Assembly: GCA_036278715.1 (NCBI GenBank)
Contig: DASUKN010000001.1
Span: 1-64,000 of the forward strand
Origin: Udaeobacter sp025935755
Lineage (GTDB): Bacteria > Verrucomicrobiota > Verrucomicrobiia > Chthoniobacterales > UBA10450
Direction of reading: 5' to 3'
DNA: 64,000 nucleotides
Shown: positions 1 through 6,669 of the stretch, one piece after another
How the letters are laid out: every line of letters begins with the position of its first letter
Numbering within the stretch: the stretch's first letter is position 1
Made by a program: the position numbers and the translations under genes
Notes under the pieces: model-generated
The model's database searches: none
What the model was told of the DNA's origin: nothing
The model's input: only the letters and a program-made list of their open reading frames with translations

Positions 1-1125
1 TTTTCACGTGAGCTGAACAGTCCGACTTGGCGTGCTGGTGCCAATCCGATCTCCCAGCGGTTTCAACTGGATCAAATTAGCTTGTTAGGCAGCAGCCCCA
101 CTCCTTCGCCTTCCGCCGCCAATGCACCTGCAATTCAAGCGAAGTTTGGATTGCAATGGTCCACTACCAGTAGCCGGTGGCAATATGTCGGTACGCAGGG
201 TACAGCGCTGTTATCAGCGATCCCAACTCCCGCGCCGAACGGCTCTCCGCAACCGGACTTTTTTCAAATTCTTAACTACGCATACCCGGGACATACCATT
301 GATCAGATTCTTTCTCTCGGGGCGTCCATTATCGATCAGTACGATGCCGACCAGGTGACTACGGGGATCGAATACGCGCCTGCCTCCGGGGTGGCGTGGG
401 GGGCAGAAGACCGAAGTCCAGTTATTGCGATGGGCACGCCAGTCCCGTCACCGTCTCCTAGCGTGACTGTTACACCAGCGCTTCAGCGCCCGTTTCAAAA
501 TGTCGGGGAACTTGGTTATGTCTATAACCCGGTGACTGGTAACACGCTGGATTTCCGCACAATCGGCAGCAGCGAAGCTGCATTGCTGGATTTCTTCACG
601 TATAACACAACGGATAACACGGCTCTGTATCATCTGCCGTATCCGTTGCGTGCCGGCCCGGTAAATATCAACACTCGCAACAGCGCGGTGATTGCTGCTC
701 TTGTGACTGGCGCGTTACCAACCTGGCCACCACCAGGGACTGGCGTCCCCTCGAGCTCTGCGACGCCTGCTGCGACGTTGATTACGAATGCGACTAGTGT
801 GCAACCGGCCGGTTATGATGCCGGCCAGTCTGTTGGCCGGCAGGATCTTGCCCGCCTGGCAGCCGCTGTTGCTGATACGATCGGCAGCAGCGAGGAGGCG
901 CAAGAAACAATCGCACGCGCTCTAAGCGACACCACGCAAACCAGAACCTGGGGATTGTTGATCGATGTGATCGCACAAACTGGACGGTATGCGCCAGGTG
1001 CAACCAGCGTTGGTCAAGCGAACAAATTCGTTGTGCAAGGGGAGCAGCATTACTGGGTGCATGTGGCGATTGATCGATTTACCAACCAGGTCATCGACAA
1101 ACAGATTGAGGTTGTTACCGAGTAA
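1..1125 (+). CDS. C-terminal part of a Verru_Chthon cassette protein A-like protein (5' end outside window)
   Basis: The frame is open from base 1 without a start codon, so this is the 3' part of a longer gene; 374 codons are visible before TAA. The protein is rich in Pro, Ser, Thr and Ala, with repeated low-complexity PTPSPS-like stretches. Its end has a compact conserved look: a helical RALSDTTQTRTWGLLIDVIAQTGRY segment in pieces (RALSDTTQTRTW, then LLIDVIAQTGRY) and a final KFVVQGEQHYWVHVAIDRF block. I recall this C-terminal pattern from the Verru_Chthon cassette protein A family, large proteins encoded with pilin-like proteins in Chthoniobacter-type bacteria. Their role is not established; a pilus- or secretion-linked surface role is usually assumed. 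The assignment is from memory of the family. The other cassette members would lie upstream of the window. A palindrome follows the stop codon directly and may act as a terminator. Confidence 0.55.
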   Translation, partial: FSRELNSPTWRAGANPISQRFQLDQISLLGSSPTPSPSAANAPAIQAKFGLQWSTTSSRWQYVGTQGTALLSAIPTPAPNGSPQPDFFQILNYAYPGHTIDQILSLGASIIDQYDADQVTTGIEYAPASGVAWGAEDRSPVIAMGTPVPSPSPSVTVTPALQRPFQNVGELGYVYNPVTGNTLDFRTIGSSEAALLDFFTYNTTDNTALYHLPYPLRAGPVNINTRNSAVIAALVTGALPTWPPPGTGVPSSSATPAATLITNATSVQPAGYDAGQSVGRQDLARLAAAVADTIGSSEEAQETIARALSDTTQTRTWGLLIDVIAQTGRYAPGATSVGQANKFVVQGEQHYWVHVAIDRFTNQVIDKQIEVVTE

Positions 1126-1129
1126 GGTC

Positions 1130-1191
1130 AAGGTAGCGCGAGCGTGCTGGCTTGCGAACTGCCAACGCAAGCCAGAGGCTTGCGCTACCTT
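1130..1191. repeat. Imperfect palindrome after the first gene, possible terminator
   Basis: Two arms of about 26 bases (1130-1156 and 1166-1191) are near-perfect reverse complements around a 9-base loop. Each arm begins AAGGTAGCGC read inward and ends TGGCTTGCG. On the plus strand the hairpin ends in a short T run (CCTTTT), so it could stop transcription of the preceding gene. Its form also fits a dispersed REP-like element. Nothing further was recognised in 1192-1279 or 1448-1693. Confidence 0.7.
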
Positions 1192-1279
1192 TTCCAATTG
1201 TGAGGGCGTTTGAAAGTGCTGCCGTTTTGGCAACCATTGCGGTTTTGCTTTCCAAGGTGACGGCGTCTGACATAGACGC

Positions 1280-1447
1280 CTAGTATCGCTTCACCGACTG
1301 GTCTTGGTTTTTCTGTAAGCTGCCTCCCATTCTGTCGAGCGTCGATGTGATTTCCGTGTACGCCTGGTCATAATATCGTTTGTAGGGAGTGTTCCAGCCG
1401 AGGGTGATCAAGGCGGCGATGATTAGAGTTTCAGCGAGTAATCGCAT
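1280..1447 (-). CDS. Small membrane-anchored protein, 55 aa, unknown function
   Basis: This short frame starts at ATG (complement of 1445-1447) and ends at TAG. An AGGA Shine-Dalgarno-like sequence lies about six bases before the start, which supports real translation. Residues 3-18 form a single hydrophobic helix (LLAETLIIAALITLGW). A polar, charged tail of about 37 residues follows, with TPYKRYYDQAY and a Gln/Lys-rich end. The layout suggests a one-helix inner-membrane protein with a periplasmic or cytoplasmic tail. It stands alone on the minus strand between two plus-strand genes, so it needs its own promoter, which I could not identify. I do not recognise the family. Composition and ribosome site make chance unlikely, but homologues would be needed for certainty. 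Confidence 0.6.
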   Translation of the reverse strand: MRLLAETLIIAALITLGWNTPYKRYYDQAYTEITSTLDRMGGSLQKNQDQSVKRY

Positions 1448-1693
1448 AACTTCCTAAGAGTGACAGAAAGCCGGCCACGAAATCAATCGTTAAATCTTTG
1501 ACACATTAAACCGTTGCCGCCTTGGCCGAGGCTGCGGCAGCCAGGAATCATTGAAAAACAGACATGGATCGATTCCATGAGCGCCGTTCGTCTCGAGGTG
1601 GGGACTTGAACCGGTTCGAACATTCTGACAAGATTGCATTCTTGTTGCCGCAACGTTGACCTGCGGCAGCGATGAACTGCCGAGCGCTAATAC

Positions 1694-2416
1694 ATGTATC
1701 GCGGTTTAAGCGTTATTGCGATCGTGCCAGTCTTCAATGAAGCGGCGAAGATTGGAGAAGTCGTTAGGCGCATTCCACGGCAAATCGTGGATGAAGTTCT
1801 GGTGGTGGACGATGGCTCCACAGACGATTCAGCCGAAGTAGCTCATTCATCAGGCGCGGAAATAGTTCCAATGGGTACAACGCTTGGCGTAGGGGCAGCG
1901 CTGCAAATTGGGTACGAACATGCGGTCAGGCACGCCTATGACGTCACTGTCACCGTAGCTGGCAACAATAAGGATGCACCGGAAGAGATTCCGTTGCTGT
2001 TGGATCCGATCGCGCAGGATCGCGCCGATTTCGTGCAGGGTTCGCGTTTCCTTAAGCGTGGCGCCAGCTTCGGCGCGATGCCGGCGTACCGGCGAATTGC
2101 CACGCGTTTTCACCCTGTGCTTTTTTCGTTGGTTGCCCGGCGCTGGGTTACCGAATCGACGAACGGCTTTCGAGCGGTGAGGACATCCATCTTTTCGGAC
2201 CCTGGGCTCGATCTGTCGCAAGCCTGGTTGCAGCAGTATGAGCTGGAACCGTACTTGTATTTGCGCAGTATCCAGCTTGGCTATCGCACCGTGGAAGTTC
2301 CGGTGACAAAGATTTATCCGCCTAAACAGGTGGGTCAGACGAAGATGAAACCCATCGCCGGCTGGTGGTCAATCCTGCGGCCCCTTGTTTACGTGGGTTT
2401 CGGCTTGCGAAAGTAG
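1694..2416 (+). CDS. Glycosyltransferase family 2, dolichyl-phosphate mannose synthase-like
   Basis: The 240-aa protein has a GT-A fold start: IAIVPVFNEA at residues 8-17 and the nucleotide-binding VVDDGSTDD at 37-45. Where polyprenyl-phosphate glycosyltransferases usually have a DADGQHDP-like metal site, this one reads AGNNKDAP at 89-96. It therefore belongs to a variant branch, and the donor sugar cannot be named. It lacks C-terminal membrane helices and should act at the cytoplasmic face. It would transfer a sugar from a nucleotide donor to a lipid carrier or growing glycan. The ATG start at 1694 is the first in frame. It is followed closely by the acyltransferase, dehydrogenase and broken aminotransferase genes, so it looks like the first gene of a sugar-modification operon. 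Confidence 0.82.
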   Translation: MYRGLSVIAIVPVFNEAAKIGEVVRRIPRQIVDEVLVVDDGSTDDSAEVAHSSGAEIVPMGTTLGVGAALQIGYEHAVRHAYDVTVTVAGNNKDAPEEIPLLLDPIAQDRADFVQGSRFLKRGASFGAMPAYRRIATRFHPVLFSLVARRWVTESTNGFRAVRTSIFSDPGLDLSQAWLQQYELEPYLYLRSIQLGYRTVEVPVTKIYPPKQVGQTKMKPIAGWWSILRPLVYVGFGLRK

Positions 2417-2499
2417 ATCAACTTGGTACAACGAGGCACGACTCGTCATGTCAAAGCAGCCGGCAGCGACAACGGACGCCGGAACACGAAAAGAACGGC

Positions 2500-2991
2500 A
2501 TGGAAATGTTTAACCGCATCGCTCCCGATGTTACCCTGGGGCGGTCAGTCGAGATATTCGGATTCGCAAATCTTTACGGCTGTACGGTGGGGGATGAATC
2601 GCGTATCGGTTGCTTTGTTGAGATTCAGAAAAATGCCGTCATAGGTGCCCGCTGCAAAATTTCGAGTCACTCCTTCATTTGCGAAGGCGTCACTATCGAG
2701 GACGATGTTTTTGTTGGTCATCACGTCTGCTTCATCAACGATTTGTTCCCGCGTGCGTCCCTCCCGGATGGAAGTTTGCAAACAGACGTCGACTGGAAGG
2801 TGATTCCCATTCTGGTTGAACGACGGGCGACCATTGGCTCGGGAGCGGTCATTCTGGGTGGGGTTACAATCGGTGCAGGAGCAATCATTGGCGCCGGGGC
2901 GGTTGTGACCAGGAGCGTCGCCACCCGCACTGTGGTTGCGGGGAATCCCGCCCGCCTCCTGCGTAATCTGGGCGAAGGAGAAGCGCCGTGA
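2500..2991 (+). CDS. Left-handed beta-helix N-acyltransferase (WlbB/WbpD-like), first copy
   Basis: The 163-aa protein is built from hexapeptide repeats (for example IGCFVEIQKNAVIGARCKIS and VTIGAGAIIGAGAVV) and ends AGNPARLLR, typical of LbH sugar acetyltransferases. Relatives such as WlbB and WbpD acetylate the 3-amino group of UDP-2-acetamido-3-amino uronic acids with acetyl-CoA in the cytoplasm. The ATG at 2500 starts the family-like sequence; a longer in-frame opening to 2365 overlaps the previous gene and reads as non-coding. The next genes are a Gfo/Idh/MocA dehydrogenase and a broken DegT aminotransferase, the usual partners. A close paralogue with the same neighbours is at 47009-47512. 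It has an insert around residues 88-106 (with the acidic DGSLQTDVDW) that the paralogue lacks in this form. Confidence 0.85.
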   Translation: MEMFNRIAPDVTLGRSVEIFGFANLYGCTVGDESRIGCFVEIQKNAVIGARCKISSHSFICEGVTIEDDVFVGHHVCFINDLFPRASLPDGSLQTDVDWKVIPILVERRATIGSGAVILGGVTIGAGAIIGAGAVVTRSVATRTVVAGNPARLLRNLGEGEAP

Positions 2992-3119
2992 AGGTCGGTG
3001 CAATTCTCAAAAGCTCCGATCGATTCGCACAATGGCGGCCAGGAGCAGAGCGCAATTTTTTGGTCCGACGTATCGGAGTGCCAGGCAAGCCAGGGCGGCG
3101 TGGGCATCAATGGCTGTGA
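2988..3119 (+). CDS. Possible 43-aa coupled small ORF of unknown function
   Basis: A GTG at 2988 overlaps the stop of the acyltransferase gene (GTGA), and the frame ends at TGA 3117-3119, just past the ATG of the dehydrogenase gene at 3110. The predicted peptide begins MKVGAILKSSDRFAQW and is basic. The overlap at both ends is what a translationally coupled small gene would show, and it fills the gap between two genes that are otherwise tightly packed. It has no recognisable domain and could equally be the remnant of a deleted gene or chance. Low confidence. Confidence 0.25.
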   Translation: MKVGAILKSSDRFAQWRPGAERNFLVRRIGVPGKPGRRGHQWL

Positions 3120-4147
3120 TTCGCGTTGCGGTGATTGGGGCCGGCCAGTGGGGGCCGAACCTCATTCGAAATTTCCACAATAATAAGACGAGCGAAGTTG
3201 CGTGGATCGTCGATCGCGATGCCAGCCGATTGAACGAAGTGCACGCTCATTTTCCCGATGTGCAGGTCGCGAAAAATCCTGAGCAGGCGTTGCGCGATTC
3301 ATCTGTTCAAGCCGTTGTGGTCGCCACGCCCACAAGTAGTCACTACGCCCTGGCAAAAGAGGCGCTCAAGCGGCATAAGCATGTGCTGGTCGAAAAACCG
3401 TTAACCACGAAAGTGAAGCAGGGGCTCGAACTTCTCGAGCTGGCCACGAAATACCGACTGACCCTTATGGTCGGCCACGTGTTCCTTTACAACGCCGCAG
3501 TTCGGAAGGTGAAGGAATATCTCGATGCCGGACATCTCGGGAAGGTGTACTACGTGTCGATGGTCCGTACAAATCTTGGACCCATCCGCTCGGATGTGAA
3601 CGCCGCGTGGGATCTTGCGGCACATGACGTTTCCATCGCCAATTACTGGTTAAATGCAGAACCACTAAGCGTATCGGCAATAGGAGGAACTTGGATCAAT
3701 CAAGGCGTTGAAGACGCCGTTTTCGCAACGCTGAGATATCCGCAAGGAACGCTGGTGAATCTACATGCTTCGTGGGTCAATCCTCGGAAGGCCCGTGATA
3801 TCACAATAGTTGGCGAAAAACGTATGCTGACGTTTGATGATATGAACCTGAACGAACCACTGCTGATTTACGACAAACCGGTAAACGATGTATCCAATCG
3901 GCGAACCTATGTGGATTCGTTTGCTTCCTTCCGTGAAAGCGTCCGGAAGGGCAATACTACAGTTCCGAACGTGCCGCCCGGAGAGCCCCTGGCGATCCAG
4001 TGTGCCCATTTTCTGGAATGCATTGCAACAGGGAAGCAGCCATTTACCGGGGCGCCCGAGGGGATTGCTGTCGTACGGGCAGTCGAGGCAATCCAGCGCT
4101 CAATCCGTGTGCGCGGCCGCGAAGAACGAGTGGAAGCGTCATGTTGA
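3110..4147 (+). CDS. Gfo/Idh/MocA-family sugar dehydrogenase (WlbA/WbpB-like), first copy
   Basis: The 345-aa protein has the Rossmann signature GAGQWG at residues 10-15 and the family EKP motif at 95-97, whose lysine is catalytic in relatives. It is similar throughout to the genes at 37792 and 45957. WlbA/WbpB enzymes oxidise the C3 hydroxyl of UDP-GlcNAc uronic acid with NAD, producing the 3-keto substrate for the aminotransferase. The ATG at 3110 (MAVIRVAVIGAG) places the nucleotide-binding strand at the N-terminus as in the family; the longer upstream frame is not protein-like. The stop overlaps the ATG of the aminotransferase pseudogene by seven bases, so the genes were translationally coupled. 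Since that partner is broken, this copy may be redundant, serve another aminotransferase such as 47509-48657, or be on the way to loss. Confidence 0.85.
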   Translation: MAVIRVAVIGAGQWGPNLIRNFHNNKTSEVAWIVDRDASRLNEVHAHFPDVQVAKNPEQALRDSSVQAVVVATPTSSHYALAKEALKRHKHVLVEKPLTTKVKQGLELLELATKYRLTLMVGHVFLYNAAVRKVKEYLDAGHLGKVYYVSMVRTNLGPIRSDVNAAWDLAAHDVSIANYWLNAEPLSVSAIGGTWINQGVEDAVFATLRYPQGTLVNLHASWVNPRKARDITIVGEKRMLTFDDMNLNEPLLIYDKPVNDVSNRRTYVDSFASFRESVRKGNTTVPNVPPGEPLAIQCAHFLECIATGKQPFTGAPEGIAVVRAVEAIQRSIRVRGREERVEASC

Positions 4148-4703
4148 TTTCAATGGTTGATCTGAAATTGCAATATCGAGAAATTGCGGATGAGCTACAG
4201 CAAGGATTTGCGCGCCTGTTCGAAAAAACAGCATTCATTGTTGGTGGGGAAGTCGCCAGCTTTGAGCGAGAATTCGCGCAGTTTTCAGGCGTGAAGCACT
4301 GCGTTGGTGTGGCCAACGGCACCGACGCGCTTGAGATGATGCTGCGGGCGGTTAGTGTCGGCGCCGGCGACGAAGTAATCGTGCCAGCCAATTCTTTCGT
4401 CGCCTCAGCTTTCGCGGTCATTCGCGCCGGTGCAGTACCAAAATTCGTTGACTCCGAACCGGACACGCGTCTTATCGACGTGCAGCGGTCGCGCGGCAGA
4501 TCACCCGCCGTACGAAAGTCATCCTGGCGGTACACCTCTACGGCCAGATGGCGCCGATGGAGGACCTTAAGACTCTTGCCGATCAGACCGGCGCGCTGTT
4601 ACTCGATGTATCCAGGTCCACTGCGACACGCCTGGTTGTCGTGCTTTTTTCCAACTTTGCGCCGACACCGCGTAATTTAGATCTGATCGTAGTGTGCGCT
4701 TAA
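4141..4703 (+). pseudogene. Truncated, frameshifted DegT/DnrJ/EryC1 aminotransferase
   Basis: The reading starts like a normal PLP-dependent sugar aminotransferase (MVDLKLQYREIADEL, ANGTDALEM, VPANSFVASA). Homology then changes frame after base 4482: inserting one G there restores DVAAVARQITRRTKVILAVH and LYGQMAP. Further small indels follow around 4610-4660, where fragments matching the usual D-SQ-H and SNFA segments appear in different frames. The sequence then stops before the PLP-lysine motif (F-YPGKN in the intact paralogue). About 175 of roughly 380 codons remain. The 3' end runs into a 12-bp repeat (4689-4700) that recurs after the next gene. The protein cannot be active. The intact paralogue is at 47509-48657. 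Confidence 0.85.
4689..4700 (+). repeat. 12-bp direct repeat, left copy (GTAGTGTGCGCT)
   Basis: GTAGTGTGCGCT occurs here and again at 6535-6546 in the same orientation, on either side of the TMTC/TPR gene. The sequence matches the edge of the dispersed palindromic element described at 6532-6669 and 30935-31059. It also marks the point where the aminotransferase pseudogene loses homology. Confidence 0.75.
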
Positions 4704-4731
4704 GGATTGAAGAAATGAAGACTCGTCGGTC

Positions 4732-6528
4732 ATGAACTGGACAAAACGCGACTGGGGCTTCTGCCTGATTCTAGCGGTAGTCACATTGATGGCTTATAAC
4801 CCCGCGTGGCATGGCCAACTCTTATGGGATGACGACAATTGTAGCACGCCTCCGGAGTTGCGTTCCGTTGACGGTTTGAAGCGAATCTGGTTTCAGCCAA
4901 GGGCAACCGCGCAATATTATCCTCTTCTTTATACATCCTACTGGATCCAGCAAAGGGTGTGGGGCGATTCTCCCACGGGCTACCATTTGATTAACCTCCT
5001 TCTGCACATCGGCTGCGTTGTGATGTTGCTGAGGATCTTGCGGTTTTTGCGGATCCCAGGAGCGGAACTGGCGGTGATTATTTGGGCCTTGCACCCGGTG
5101 AATGTGGAAACCGTAGCCTGGATTGCGGAGCGTAAGAATGTGCTCTCGGGAATCTTCGCGCTGGCAGCGACACTTTGTTACCTAAAATTTGACGACACCC
5201 GAGGCAGACGAAATTACGCGTTGGCAATCGGCTTGTTCCTTTTCGGTTTATTGAGTAAGACGGCGATTGTCGCGCTGCCTTTAGCGTGGCTGGTGATTTT
5301 GTGGTGGAAACGAGGGGCGATCTCGTGGCGTCGTGACGTGCTACCGGCGACACCTTTCGTTTGCCTGTCGATTACAGCCGGACTGGTAACGCACTGGTTT
5401 GAGGATGTTGGCATCGGTGACAAATCGAGAATTTTGGACCTTTCGCTCTTAGATCGGTGCCTGATCGCCGGGCGAGCGTTCTGGTTTCAATTCAGTAATC
5501 TCTTCTGGCCATCTAACCTAACGTTCGTTTATCCGCGCTGGGACATTAACGCGGAAGTCTGGTGGCAGTATCTCTTTCCCATCGGCGTCCTGGGACTTCT
5601 TGTGATTTTATGGAGTCTACGGCGATGGTCCCGCGCACCCTTGGCGGGGGTGCTCGTCTACATTTTACTGTTGTTGCCTTCGCTGGGTTTTCTCAATATT
5701 TACTTCTTCGTCTATTCCTTTGTAGCCGACCACTGGCAATACCTTGCATGCCTCGGGATCATCGTACCTTGCGCAAGCGGGATTGCTTTGTTAGCCGGGC
5801 GAAAGGAAAGTTGGCGAGATTGGCTGGAGCCCGCAATTACCCTTGTGCTCGGCGGAGTACTGTTCGTCCTCACGTGGCAGCAAAGCCGGATGTACACCGA
5901 CGTCGAGACACTGTATCGGACGACTATCGCCCGTAATCCCGGCTGCTGGATGGCTTATACTAACCTTGGTGACATCCTATCTGCGGCCAACCGACTTCCC
6001 GAGGCGATGGACTTGTTTAACCACGCGTTAAGAATCAAGCCCGCCGTCGCACACTATAGCCTCGGCAACGCCTTTATCCACGCAGGTCGAACTTCAGAGG
6101 CAATACAGGAATACAAGTGGGCTTTGCAGATCGATGCTGATTATGTCGAGGCGCACAATAACCTGGGCAACGCTTTATTCTTAGCGGGCCGAACTCCAGA
6201 GGCAATGGACGAATATACGCAGGCGTTGCGGATCAATCCTAATTATGCCGAGGCGCATACTAACCTGGGCAACGCTCTTATACAGACCCGTCGAGTCCCG
6301 GAGGCAATTGGCCATTATAAGCAGGCCTTGCGGATGTATCCTAATTCTGCCTCCACGCATAATAATCTGGGAGCTGCTCTGGAAGAGATGGGGCGAATTC
6401 CCGAAGCCGTAGAACAACTGAAAGCTGCCTTGCGGATCAATCCCGGGTATACCGAAGCCAGAAATAATTTGGCGAAATTGGAAGCATTGCAGAAAACTAC
6501 TCCGCCAACGATTAATCGGATTCGTTGA
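4732..6528 (+). CDS. TMTC-like polytopic membrane protein with C-terminal TPR repeats
   Basis: The 598-aa protein has two halves. Residues 1-385 hold about nine to eleven membrane helices and the signature features of bacterial TMTC/O-mannosyltransferase-like proteins: LLWDDD near 30-35, YYPLLYTSYW, GYHLINLLLH and ALHPVNVETVAWIAERKN. Residues 395-590 carry about six TPR units (for example AHNNLGNALFLAGRTPEAMDE), several encoded by near-identical 102-base DNA units. Family relatives are proposed GT-C glycosyltransferases that use a polyprenyl-linked donor on the outer face of the inner membrane, with the TPR part binding partners. ATG 4732 is the only start compatible with the first helix. The gene sits alone between two copies of a 12-bp direct repeat and next to a truncated gene, so it may have moved as a unit. 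Confidence 0.8.
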   Translation: MNWTKRDWGFCLILAVVTLMAYNPAWHGQLLWDDDNCSTPPELRSVDGLKRIWFQPRATAQYYPLLYTSYWIQQRVWGDSPTGYHLINLLLHIGCVVMLLRILRFLRIPGAELAVIIWALHPVNVETVAWIAERKNVLSGIFALAATLCYLKFDDTRGRRNYALAIGLFLFGLLSKTAIVALPLAWLVILWWKRGAISWRRDVLPATPFVCLSITAGLVTHWFEDVGIGDKSRILDLSLLDRCLIAGRAFWFQFSNLFWPSNLTFVYPRWDINAEVWWQYLFPIGVLGLLVILWSLRRWSRAPLAGVLVYILLLLPSLGFLNIYFFVYSFVADHWQYLACLGIIVPCASGIALLAGRKESWRDWLEPAITLVLGGVLFVLTWQQSRMYTDVETLYRTTIARNPGCWMAYTNLGDILSAANRLPEAMDLFNHALRIKPAVAHYSLGNAFIHAGRTSEAIQEYKWALQIDADYVEAHNNLGNALFLAGRTPEAMDEYTQALRINPNYAEAHTNLGNALIQTRRVPEAIGHYKQALRMYPNSASTHNNLGAALEEMGRIPEAVEQLKAALRINPGYTEARNNLAKLEALQKTTPPTINRIR

Positions 6529-6531
6529 AAC

Positions 6532-6669
6532 GCTGTAGTGTGCGCTGTCCTCAGCACATTGTGATTAACCGAAGCAACGAAGCTTTCCGGTCTACTCCGC
6601 TGAGACAGCGGACGCTACAGCTACTGAGACAGCGGACGCTACTCCGCTGAGACAGCGGACGCTACAGCT
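6532..6669. repeat. Cluster of palindromic GCTGTAG-type repeats
   Basis: A forward arm at 6532-6555 (GCTGTAGTGTGCGCTGTCCT, then CAGC) faces three inverted copies at 6594-6622, 6623-6640 and 6641-6669. These share the core CTGAGACAGCGGACGCT; the first and third are identical 29-base units and the middle one is an 18-base partial unit. The reverse complement of the units (AGCTGTAGCGTCCGCTGTCT, then CAGCGGAGT) clearly belongs to the same family as the forward arm and as the element at 30935-31059. The cluster fills the gap between convergent genes and supplies the TAG stop of the minus-strand TPR gene. It may act as a bidirectional terminator. Confidence 0.8.

Noticed and set aside
4704..6528. 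Insertion sequence as the carrier of the TMTC/TPR gene
   Set aside because: No transposase or terminal inverted repeats; only short direct repeats are present.
6594..6669. Short tandem repeats that could be taken for a CRISPR array
   Set aside because: Units are adjacent, without spacers of constant length, and they are inverted copies of a dispersed palindrome; no cas genes are present.
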